Shown here: piece after piece, positions 26,022 to 32,809 of the stretch
Position numbering within the stretch: position 1 is the stretch's first letter
How the letters are laid out: every line of letters starts with the position of its first letter
IMG/VR virus record: IMGVR_UViG_3300025949_000056
Span: 1 to 38,251 of that record
Length of the DNA: 38,251 bases
Reading direction: 5' to 3' (one strand)
Origin: a virus
Translations under genes and position numbers: made by a program
The notes under the pieces: generated by a model
Told to the model about the DNA's origin: nothing
The model's input: only the letters and a program-made list of their open reading frames with translations
Databases searched by the model: none

Positions 26022-27844
26022 CGGACCGCAGTCGCGGGGATCTGGAACTGCCCCTGGTAGGCCTGCCGGCTGATCTCCGGGGTGATCTTCTGCGCGAACT
26101 CCTGCAACGACCCATACACCGCGCCCGTGAAGTGGATGTGGACTTCGGCAGGGCCGGTGCTGATACCTCCGCCACGAACAGCCTGGGCGTCCCCAGCAGC
26201 GATCGCCTTCGAGGTGGTGTTATCCGACAGCAGCGCCGTCATAGACCCGGTCGCCAGCCCGGCGTTTGAGGTGATGCCGTTGCTGAATCCGGTCACGACG
26301 TTGGTGCCGATCTCGTGGAACACCGTGGATGGGGAGTGGATGCCGAGGAGACCCTTCGCACCGTCGACGACGGACCCGGCGATGTTCTTCGCGACGTTCT
26401 TAGCGGCATCGAGCATCGACTTCATGCCGTTGATGAGGCCTTGGATGAGGTCCTTGCCGGCGTCGTACAGCAGTGTGCCGGCGTTGCTGAAGACGTCGGC
26501 GATCTTCCCCGGCAATGACAGGTAGAACCCGACGTAGGTTTCGACGGCGCCCTTCGTCCAGTTGATGACGTCCTGGAACCCTTGCTTGATCGCGCCCCAG
26601 TTCTTGACGATCGCCGCCACAGCCAACCCAATCGGGCCGGTGAGGATCGTCAGGATGAGTGGCCAGTTCGATTTGATCCAGTTCCACACAGCGGATGCTG
26701 CGTTCTGGATTGCGCCCCACGCTGCACGCCATAGTTCCTGGAACCACTGGGTTTTCGTGGCAATGATGACGATCACTGCGATGACCGCGACGATCGCCAA
26801 CGCCAGTAGGACCAGCGGATTAGCTGACATTGCAGCGTTGAACAGCCACTGTGCAGCAGTAGCGACCCCCAGGGCGACCTTCTGAGCTCCGAGCGCGAAC
26901 GTTTGCAGGCCGGTAGCTGCCGCGGCTTCGCCCGCCAATACCGCTTGGACACCTTGCACCACATTCCACGCAGCCGTAGCTGCGGTCAAACCAACGATCG
27001 CGGCAACGATGATCCCGACTATGACCTTGTGGTCCATCCAGAACTGAGTCATGGCCTTGATCGCTGGTAGCGCGTAGTCGGTGATGAACCCGATCAGGCT
27101 CGTGACCGCCGGCAGCAGATCAGTGACAACGGCTTGGGAGATGTCCTCGAACGACCTCTGAGCCCTCTGTAACTGCCCCGGCAACGACTGTCCCGCAGCC
27201 TTCGCAGCCCCACCGAACTCGGTGTTGAGCTCACCCAGGATGACCTTCTGCGCACCAGCAGTGTCACCGGTCTTCACCATCGCCGCGATGGTTTCCTTCT
27301 GCTTATCCGTGAAGGACACACCAACACGGGTCAGTGCAGTGATGCCCTTCACCGGATCGTTCAACGCCTTGCCCAACACGATTGCCTGAGACGAGGCATC
27401 CCCGCCGAGCTTCGCGGCCATGTCCGCGGCGGCAACGGTGGCCTGGTCAAAGATCTTGTCCGGGCCGTTGTTCTTGATATTCGTGAACGTCAGCAGCAGT
27501 TGCTCCGCGCCAACGATCGAATCGTCCGTCTGCCCAGAATAGTTCTGAATGCTCGACGCCAGGGCTTCCATGCTGTCAACGGTGGTGTTCGCCGCGTTGC
27601 CGGTGGACTTCAGGCCGGCCTCGAGCTGCGCCTGACCCGCCGATGCGTCCTTCGTCTCGTCATACCCGGTCTTCAGAAGAACCCCAACACCACCAGCGAT
27701 AGCCGCCAGCCCGATACCGGCGGCTTTACCCAACGCGGCAGCTTTCGACGACGACTTCTCAGCCTCATCACCAACACCTCTAAGGGCGCTAGTCGCGGAC
27801 TTATCTATACCGAGAAGGATCATCCTGAGGGTCATGTCAGCCAC
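26018..27844 (-). CDS. Tape measure protein
   Basis: A 608-residue tape measure protein: an Ala/Gly-rich helical N-terminus (AAALGKAAGIGLAAIAGGVG), the conserved family core (AEQLLLTFTNIKNNGPDKIF; IVLGKALNDPVKGITALTRV), several hydrophobic helices (WFQELWRAAWGAIQNAASAV; LILTILTGPIGLAVAAIVKN), and a GIHSPSTVFHEIG.N...G motif. Its length sets tail length, so a fairly short siphovirus tail is predicted. The GTG at 27844 overlaps the chaperone extension as GTGGCTGA. Confidence 0.92.
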   Translation of the reverse strand: MADMTLRMILLGIDKSATSALRGVGDEAEKSSSKAAALGKAAGIGLAAIAGGVGVLLKTGYDETKDASAGQAQLEAGLKSTGNAANTTVDSMEALASSIQNYSGQTDDSIVGAEQLLLTFTNIKNNGPDKIFDQATVAAADMAAKLGGDASSQAIVLGKALNDPVKGITALTRVGVSFTDKQKETIAAMVKTGDTAGAQKVILGELNTEFGGAAKAAGQSLPGQLQRAQRSFEDISQAVVTDLLPAVTSLIGFITDYALPAIKAMTQFWMDHKVIVGIIVAAIVGLTAATAAWNVVQGVQAVLAGEAAAATGLQTFALGAQKVALGVATAAQWLFNAAMSANPLVLLALAIVAVIAVIVIIATKTQWFQELWRAAWGAIQNAASAVWNWIKSNWPLILTILTGPIGLAVAAIVKNWGAIKQGFQDVINWTKGAVETYVGFYLSLPGKIADVFSNAGTLLYDAGKDLIQGLINGMKSMLDAAKNVAKNIAGSVVDGAKGLLGIHSPSTVFHEIGTNVVTGFSNGITSNAGLATGSMTALLSDNTTSKAIAAGDAQAVRGGGISTGPAEVHIHFTGAVYGSLQEFAQKITPEISRQAYQGQFQIPATAVR

Positions 27845-28109
27845 GGCCGCTCTCCTTCATCGATTCGTTGTAAGCATCAGCGGCCTGCGCCAAGCCCAGC
27901 CATACCCCGTAGGGCAGGTTCCAAATGGAGGTCGGAACCTCATCTCCGTGTGGGCTGATCGACGGCCACAGGTGGCACACCGTGGTGATCCTTCGGTACA
28001 CCGAAGACTTCAGATCGTCGGAGTGTCTACTACTCCTGGGTTTGCGGCCTGCCCGGAACCCTTGCGGCTCCGGGCCTTCGTAGGGTTTGGCCTTTTGTGG
28101 TCCTGAGGA
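27837..28109 (-). CDS. Tail assembly chaperone extension reached by -1 frameshift
   Basis: An open frame, -1 relative to the upstream chaperone gene, from just after a TGA at 28110-28112 to a TGA at 27837-27839. It has no start codon of its own at the 5-prime side but reads as a natural protein (RHSDDLKSSVYRRITTVCHL; NLPYGVWLGLAQAADAYNES) ending at the tape measure start. This is the standard gpG-gpGT arrangement of siphophages; the fusion would be about 191 residues. The best slip site seen is GCCAAAC (minus strand, 28085-28091), which is not a perfect heptamer. Confidence 0.75.
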   Translation of the reverse strand, partial: SSGPQKAKPYEGPEPQGFRAGRKPRSSRHSDDLKSSVYRRITTVCHLWPSISPHGDEVPTSIWNLPYGVWLGLAQAADAYNESMKESGRG

Positions 28110-28411
28110 TCAGGGAGCACCACCAACTTCGACATCGGGAAGTCGATGGCCTGTTCGAACGTGACCTGCTCGCCTGCGAGTTTCCGCGCCGCCCAAATGC
28201 TCACCGCGGTCATCCACATGATGTCCGGGTGCGCAGCCCGTTCCTTGTCGGTCTTCAGCTCGTTGATCGAATCGGACATCTGCTGTAAGACTCCGGTGTT
28301 CAGGGGGCGCCCGAAGTCCGCTGTCTCTTTCTCAAGTTGCAACAGGTACTTCAACGACAGGTCATCCAAAGACCCCGAGTCGTACAGCTTTCCCTCAATT
28401 TGGAACTTCAT
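28010..28411 (-). CDS. Tail assembly chaperone (gpG-like)
   Basis: A 133-residue protein immediately upstream of the tape measure gene: MKFQIEGKLYDSGSLDDLSL, a helical centre (QQMSDSINELKTDKERAAHP; VSIWAARKLAGEQVTFEQAI) and a basic/Pro-rich end (DPQDHKRPNPTKARSRKGSG) just where frameshifting is expected. It binds the tape measure protein during tail assembly. The zero-frame product ends at 28010, while a -1 shift gives the longer form. Confidence 0.82.
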   Translation of the reverse strand: MKFQIEGKLYDSGSLDDLSLKYLLQLEKETADFGRPLNTGVLQQMSDSINELKTDKERAAHPDIMWMTAVSIWAARKLAGEQVTFEQAIDFPMSKLVVLPDPQDHKRPNPTKARSRKGSGQAANPGVVDTPTI

Positions 28412-28899
28412 GTTTCCCCCTGGGCTAACCTGTTGACCAACTCGGTGACGTCATCGACAATCTTCTGCTGAATGGCCGGTGCGTCCTCGTTGAACGCATC
28501 GGTGAACGCATGCGCGGGGATCGCCTGGTCAACCCAAAGCTTCACCTGTGTCGTCGTTTTACGAAGCCATTTACGGGTTGTGACCGCTTTGGTGCGCTCG
28601 AACACGGGGTGCCGGATGGTGCCGGCGTCCATCGCACCAAGCTTGTACTTTTGCCGCGTCGTTAACGTGACAGCGGCGCGCAGCGATGTGGCCTGCACCC
28701 GGACAGTTCCACTGGCGACGCGGTCCCGCAAACCGCCCTTGGCGGGAAGCTTCTGCGCTCCCTTCAGGAGAACGTATTTCCCGAAGGGTTGGGCCACATC
28801 CCGGATCGACTTCGCGAGTTCCTTTTGCAGCCCGGCGTCTTTGAGGCGTTGCGCAGCGCGTTGAAATTCCGCTGTGTTGACCTCAATGTCATCGGCCAT
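28408..28899 (-). CDS. HK97 gp10-like neck protein
   Basis: A 163-residue protein with ADDIEVNTAEFQRAAQRLKD at the start, LLKGAQKLPAKGGLRDRVAS, and a conserved-looking HAFTDAFNEDAPAIQQKIVD end, the pattern of HK97 gp10-type head-tail (neck) proteins. In most phages this gene precedes the tail tube gene; here it follows the tube gene and precedes the chaperone, overlapping it by ATGA. Confidence 0.7.
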   Translation of the reverse strand: MADDIEVNTAEFQRAAQRLKDAGLQKELAKSIRDVAQPFGKYVLLKGAQKLPAKGGLRDRVASGTVRVQATSLRAAVTLTTRQKYKLGAMDAGTIRHPVFERTKAVTTRKWLRKTTTQVKLWVDQAIPAHAFTDAFNEDAPAIQQKIVDDVTELVNRLAQGET

Positions 28900-29901
28900 C
28901 TACAGGGCGGTGTCGGCGGTGCGGGTCACGATCCAGATCGGCTGCGCCGCCGTGAGGTTGTCCAACACCTGGAAGGACATGTTCTGCAAGATCAGGTCGG
29001 TGCCGTTCGTCTTCGCCAACTCGGAGTCGAACTTCACCTCCGGTAGGACGATCTGCAACGTCTCATTACCCGTGGTTAGGGCGCCGGCGGTGTAGTTCAG
29101 GATGATGCACAGCGGGGTCTCGTTCAGCACCGCGTCACGGAACGTGGTGGAGTCGTACTCCACATCCATTTTCCCGCTGATTTCCCGCAACCCAACGGTG
29201 GGCTTCGACATGCGCCCTGACCCGCCGAAGTTGTACCGGTTGTCGGTCAGGTTGTGGTTCACCGTGAACGACCCGCCACGAACGTCTGCGATCGTCGTCG
29301 ACCCCGACGCCAACGTCGTGGAGGTGGGGGCCGTCAGCGTGCCGGACGAGATCGAGCCGTTCGCGAAGTGGAACAGGTTCGGCGACGTCACATAGGACGG
29401 GGACGTGTACGCCGTGGCCGTGGTCAGATCAGCGGCGACGATGGTGGTCTTCAGCATGGCGATGTCATCGTTGGTGAAGTCGAACTCGAACGACTCCACC
29501 ATGCACCCCAGGAAGGTGTAGGCATCGACGGTTCCGCCGACCTCCGCCAAACCCTTCTGGATCGTCGCCGACTTCGGGGTATCACCCAGGGTGAAGACCT
29601 GCTGATACACACCCGTGGACACAAGGGTGGAGGCGCCGGAGCCCATGCACAGCTCCCATAGGGTGCCCATGCCCTTCGAGGTGCACTCCATCGTGAAGTC
29701 CCCACCACCAGCAGCGGTGGGCACCACGCGGCGGGCGGAGCGGGCTACCCGCCCACCAACGCGGAGGCCTTTGCCTTGCTTGATGTTCTTCTTCCAGTCC
29801 AATGACTCATCGACGTACTCCACCCAACGGTCGACCGTGACACCGGTCTTGTAGGTGGTTTCGGCTTTGAAGCCGACAGACGCATCCTGGAAAGTTGCCA
29901 T
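28900..29901 (-). CDS. Major tail tube protein
   Basis: A 333-residue tail tube protein with the actinophage start MATFQDASVGFKAETTYKTG, DRWVEYVDESLDWKKNIKQG, and GGDFTMECTSKGMGTLWELC, then beta-rich repeats (SYVTSPNLFHFANGSI; GLREISGKMDVEYDSTTFRD; VLPEVKFDSELAKTNGTDLI). Position between the connector genes and the chaperone agrees. It polymerises into the tail tube. TGATG coupling to the previous gene. Confidence 0.85.
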   Translation of the reverse strand: MATFQDASVGFKAETTYKTGVTVDRWVEYVDESLDWKKNIKQGKGLRVGGRVARSARRVVPTAAGGGDFTMECTSKGMGTLWELCMGSGASTLVSTGVYQQVFTLGDTPKSATIQKGLAEVGGTVDAYTFLGCMVESFEFDFTNDDIAMLKTTIVAADLTTATAYTSPSYVTSPNLFHFANGSISSGTLTAPTSTTLASGSTTIADVRGGSFTVNHNLTDNRYNFGGSGRMSKPTVGLREISGKMDVEYDSTTFRDAVLNETPLCIILNYTAGALTTGNETLQIVLPEVKFDSELAKTNGTDLILQNMSFQVLDNLTAAQPIWIVTRTADTAL

Positions 29902-30131
29902 CAGGCTTCCTCGTTCGACTCAGGGGTGGGTTCGGGATCAACGGGATCGGGGGCCGCGGCCTGCGCTGCGGCATCAACCGGCGCGAACACCTCCGGTTGG
30001 ATCAGTAGCAGCCCCGCATGCTCGTCGGAGACCTCGATCTCCTCGCCGGCCTTCAGGCAGTTGTCCCCCTGCCGGTTCAGCAGAGGAACATCCAGGTCAC
30101 CCAGTGGGCTGACGTTCTTGATGGTCGGCAC
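29901..30131 (-). CDS. Small acidic structural-operon protein (76 aa)
   Basis: A 76-residue protein with a compact N-terminal part (IKNVSPLGDLDVPLLNRQGD; EIEVSDEHAGLLLIQPEVF) and an acidic Ala/Pro-rich tail (DPVDPEPTPESNEEA). Similar small proteins with EVSDE.A.LL occur just before tail tube genes in actinophages and are unnamed. It is probably a neck or tail accessory. Confidence 0.6.
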   Translation of the reverse strand: MPTIKNVSPLGDLDVPLLNRQGDNCLKAGEEIEVSDEHAGLLLIQPEVFAPVDAAAQAAAPDPVDPEPTPESNEEA

Positions 30132-30142
30132 AATTGCCTCCG

Positions 30143-30640
30143 TTAGTAGCGGATGAGGGCGGTGAGGGTGGCGGTCAACTCGACGACCCGACCCATCACG
30201 GATGGGGTGCCGGCGCGAACCGACTCAGGGTCATACGCAATGGATCCGGTCGGACCGGAGATCGCTGAGATCCACGAGTCCCGGCACGTCCCACCGAAGG
30301 ATTCGTTGGGGCTGACCCGGAGGTAGTTCTCCAACGCCAACTCGAGGGCGGTCACCGATGTCAGGCAGGGTGCGTACGCTTCCGGGCCGCCAGGGGTGTA
30401 CACGGAGAACAGCACCGACAGCTCACACGCGAGTTCCCTCGAGCGGTTCGTCCCCAACGTGGGGCGGGCGATTTGCGAGGGCTGTACGTCCATTACAGCG
30501 ACGATCGCCGACGGCTGGTACTGCCCCGGGTCGCCGAAGGACACCAACACTGGTGTCCCGTCTGGGGCCGTTGATGAGGCGTATAGCGATTGGCAGGCGG
30601 TGTAGACACCGGTCATGACACCGATGAGGGTTTGCGTCAT
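30143..30640 (-). CDS. Tail terminator/completion-like protein
   Basis: A 165-residue protein from the ATG at 30640, which overlaps the connector stop as TGATG. The order (adaptor, this gene, tail tube) and features such as LFSVYTPGGPEAYAPCLTSV followed by LELALENYLRVSP, and a closing VVELTATLTALIRY strand, fit the tail terminator family that caps the tail at the neck. The assignment rests mainly on position. Confidence 0.6.
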   Translation of the reverse strand: MTQTLIGVMTGVYTACQSLYASSTAPDGTPVLVSFGDPGQYQPSAIVAVMDVQPSQIARPTLGTNRSRELACELSVLFSVYTPGGPEAYAPCLTSVTALELALENYLRVSPNESFGGTCRDSWISAISGPTGSIAYDPESVRAGTPSVMGRVVELTATLTALIRY

Positions 30641-31500
30641 CAGCCGATCCCTGGGGGGCGGGACGAGTCGGCGCACAACTCGATCACCGCACGCGGAACC
30701 GCATACCCCGATGGTGTCGACCCGAGCGTGGTTTCGGGGGAACCCATCTGCGGGCGGAAACCCTGCTGCTCCGTCTGGTACAGGTGGCGGATCAGGCGGC
30801 GGGCAGCCAGCAGATGGTTCCCGGCCAGGACCCGGCCGGTGACGTAGGTGACCTGAACGTTCCTAGTTCCGGAGACGAAGTTGATCGCCACCCCGGAAGC
30901 GCGGCGGGTGATGATTCCCGTGGTCAAATCCACGGTGTAGGCGAACGCATCCCCTGACCCTGACCCGGAGAAGATGTCCTGCGCGGTGAGGGTGCGCACA
31001 TAGTTGGATCCGTAGGATTCGATGATGCTGGTGATCGACATGACCGGCGCCCACAACAACCCGATCTGCGGCCGCCCACCGTCATACGACTCGATGCGGG
31101 TCCGGGCCACGATCGAGCCGATGAGGTCTTCCATGATCGGGGTTGCGGCCTGAATGAATAGGCGCAGGTCCTCATCGTTGACCGTGTTCGCCGCCGCCAA
31201 CCCCAACCCTTTGCGGGCCTGGTCGAGGGAGATCACGAACGCTGGGGCGGCAACGTTGAACACGTCGGACTGGACGAAAGCGTTCGACCCCGTCGCGGTC
31301 CACGTGAACGTGTGCTGCCCGACCTGGGTGGTGACGTAATTGAACGAGTAGTTCCCCGTCGACGGGTGCAACACCGAGGGGCTGGCGGTGGACTGGTCCG
31401 GCAACGTCACCAACACGCTCACAGACCCGGCATCAACAAGGGTGCCGGTAGCGTCCTTCACGGTGATGGCGTTGGTGTAGGTGTCACCTGCCTCATACAT
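30640..31500 (-). CDS. Head-tail adaptor with N-terminal Ig-like domain
   Basis: A 286-residue fusion. Residues 1-88 resemble an Ig/MG2-type beta sandwich (DTYTNAITVKDATGTLVDAG; NYSFNYVTTQVGQHTFTW). From about 90 a connector domain follows: SLDQARKGLGLA, DEDLRLFIQAATPIMEDLIG, GRVLAGNHLLAARRLIRHLY, typical of gp6-type adaptors that bridge portal and neck. The Ig-like part may decorate the neck. It overlaps the upstream gene by the 8-bp ATGTATGA. Confidence 0.75.
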   Translation of the reverse strand: MYEAGDTYTNAITVKDATGTLVDAGSVSVLVTLPDQSTASPSVLHPSTGNYSFNYVTTQVGQHTFTWTATGSNAFVQSDVFNVAAPAFVISLDQARKGLGLAAANTVNDEDLRLFIQAATPIMEDLIGSIVARTRIESYDGGRPQIGLLWAPVMSITSIIESYGSNYVRTLTAQDIFSGSGSGDAFAYTVDLTTGIITRRASGVAINFVSGTRNVQVTYVTGRVLAGNHLLAARRLIRHLYQTEQQGFRPQMGSPETTLGSTPSGYAVPRAVIELCADSSRPPGIG

Positions 31501-31693
31501 CGGTGACCTCGGCTAAGGTCTCGACGTCCAATTGGCATTCGAGCACGATCGTGGCCGTGACGAAGTTCCGGGCGTCGGCATGAATATCGACTGAGATGAC
31601 ACCGAGGGTTATGTCCTTACCGTCGAGTTCAACCACGCAATCGTTGCCGAAACCGGTTGGGCATTTCAGGGACAGCAGCTGGTAGTCGCTCAC
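31493..31693 (-). CDS. Small beta-rich protein (66 aa)
   Basis: A 66-residue protein from the GTG at 31693 (GTGA overlap). It is almost all strands (YQLLSLKCPTGFGNDCVVEL; DITLGVISVDIHADARNFVT; ATIVLECQLDVETLA), as in small head decoration or phage neck accessory proteins. Similar short unnamed proteins occur between capsid and adaptor genes in actinophages. Function unknown. Confidence 0.6.
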   Translation of the reverse strand: MSDYQLLSLKCPTGFGNDCVVELDGKDITLGVISVDIHADARNFVTATIVLECQLDVETLAEVTDV

Positions 31694-31833
31694 GTGTGCT
31701 CCTCAGGTGGGCGCACAGCGGTCTCCCGACGGTTCAGCTTGTCCAGTTCCGCCTTCAGCTCTTGAGCGCGTTTGCGGTCACCTGAGCGGATAGCGACAGC
31801 GAGGCGGGCGCGGAGTTGACGCAAACGGTCCAT
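31690..31833 (-). CDS. Small helical protein (47 aa)
   Basis: A 47-residue gene whose ATG overlaps the glycosyltransferase stop as TGATG, and whose stop overlaps the next GTG. It is a single highly charged helix (MDRLRQLRARLAVAIRSGDR; AQELKAELDKLNRRE). GAGGGGCACGTG precedes the start. Probable short coiled coil. Function unknown. Confidence 0.55.
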   Translation of the reverse strand: MDRLRQLRARLAVAIRSGDRKRAQELKAELDKLNRRETAVRPPEEHT

Positions 31834-32519
31834 CACGTGCCCCTCGCTGCTAGATGGTGCTTCTCGGACAACCAGAACCGCTTACGATGCGGCAACGTCA
31901 CCCCGGTATTCGCATGGATCCGGTACCCGAGCTCGCGGGCGCGGGCGCAGAAGAAGTGATCCTCGGAGAACCAATCCCCGTTCACCGGCATGTCCTGGAA
32001 CCAGCACCAGTTCAAACCTTGGTGGGGTGAGGCATCGGCTTGGAACTTCTCGAACACCGACCGGTGCACCATTAGGCAGCCGGTGCCAGCGGAGTCGACC
32101 TCGATCACACTGTCCTGCGGGTAGTCCATGATCGGCAGGAACGTCGCCGTCCCAGGGACAGAGGTGAAGATAAGCGGGCAGGCGGTGGGGTAGTACTCAC
32201 CCGGCCACGCCCCGAAGTACAGGCCGGCCATGATCGGCCGCTCCACATCGTGAACCGAGTCGATGAGCTTGTCGAACGCCTCCAACGACATCTGCTCGTC
32301 GGAGTCGATCATCAGCAGCCACTGCGAATCCGTGTGCTCGAGGTACTGAGCGACCAGTTCGTTGCGGCCCCTGGATAGCAGGCCGCCCGCTTCAACCCTC
32401 AACAGGCCTTCGATGCGGCCCAACCGTTCGGCGTAGATCGACGCGATCGACATGGCGAACATGCCATCCACCACGCCCGGGTCGAGCCAACCGATGGCAA
32501 CTTTGTCCCGGGCTCGCAT
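31833..32519 (-). CDS. Glycosyltransferase-like protein (GT-A type) in head operon
   Basis: A 228-residue protein with a GT-A pattern: SRGRNELVAQYLEHTDSQWL, the DxD at 72-74 in LLMIDSDEQM, IEVDSAGTGCLMVHRSVFEK, and WFSEDHFFCARARELGYRIH near residue 190, then a terminal LPHRKRFWL. These are the donor-binding, acceptor and catalytic-base elements of GT2-like enzymes. Located between capsid and adaptor genes, it may glycosylate virion proteins, as glycosylated capsids and tails are known in some mycobacteriophages. A host-modifying role is an alternative. It shares its junction bases with both neighbours. Confidence 0.78.
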   Translation of the reverse strand: MRARDKVAIGWLDPGVVDGMFAMSIASIYAERLGRIEGLLRVEAGGLLSRGRNELVAQYLEHTDSQWLLMIDSDEQMSLEAFDKLIDSVHDVERPIMAGLYFGAWPGEYYPTACPLIFTSVPGTATFLPIMDYPQDSVIEVDSAGTGCLMVHRSVFEKFQADASPHQGLNWCWFQDMPVNGDWFSEDHFFCARARELGYRIHANTGVTLPHRKRFWLSEKHHLAARGT

Positions 32520-32725
32520 CAGTCGATCTCTCGCAACACCCGAGCGTGCAACCCTGAACTCAGGATCATGATGCGGCGGGTGGTGTACCGACCGATCAGT
32601 TCTTTGATCCGGGCCGCCGCTTCATCGGATACCGGCCCGGGTGTCTCGAGCACGAACACATCGTCTGGCCGAAGCTCGAGGATGACTGCGTCTTGGACAA
32701 GCTTCTGAAGCTCTTCGTCTGTCAT
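32519..32725 (-). CDS. Small hypothetical protein (68 aa)
   Basis: A 68-residue alpha/beta protein (EELQKLVQDAVILELRPDDV; FVLETPGPVSDEAAARIKEL; RRIMILSSGLHARVLREID). Such small proteins with a VFVLE.PG.....A..I pattern are common between phage structural genes and unnamed. AGGAGAAGGC precedes the ATG. It ends at the glycosyltransferase start. Confidence 0.6.
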   Translation of the reverse strand: MTDEELQKLVQDAVILELRPDDVFVLETPGPVSDEAAARIKELIGRYTTRRIMILSSGLHARVLREID

Positions 32726-32744
32726 TTGCCTTCTCCTGGTAGGC

Positions 32745-32777
32745 GGGCGGCCCAGACCCAGGAGATCTGGGCCGCCC
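32745..32777. terminator. Strong hairpin after major capsid gene
   Basis: GGGCGGCCCAGA (32745-32756) and TCTGGGCCGCCC (32766-32777) form a perfect 12-bp stem with a 9-base loop, between the capsid stop (32810) and the next gene (start 32725). No U-tract follows on either strand. It may act as a partial terminator or as a 3-prime stabiliser raising capsid mRNA over downstream messages. Confidence 0.55.
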
Positions 32778-32809
32778 TATCCCCGTCAGCTATGCGGGGA
32801 CACTTTGTG

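Noticed and set aside
24879-26269. Long plus-strand frames opposite the minor tail protein
   Set aside because: Arg-rich, no start signals, and the minus strand encodes a clear LamG-containing tail protein in one continuous frame.
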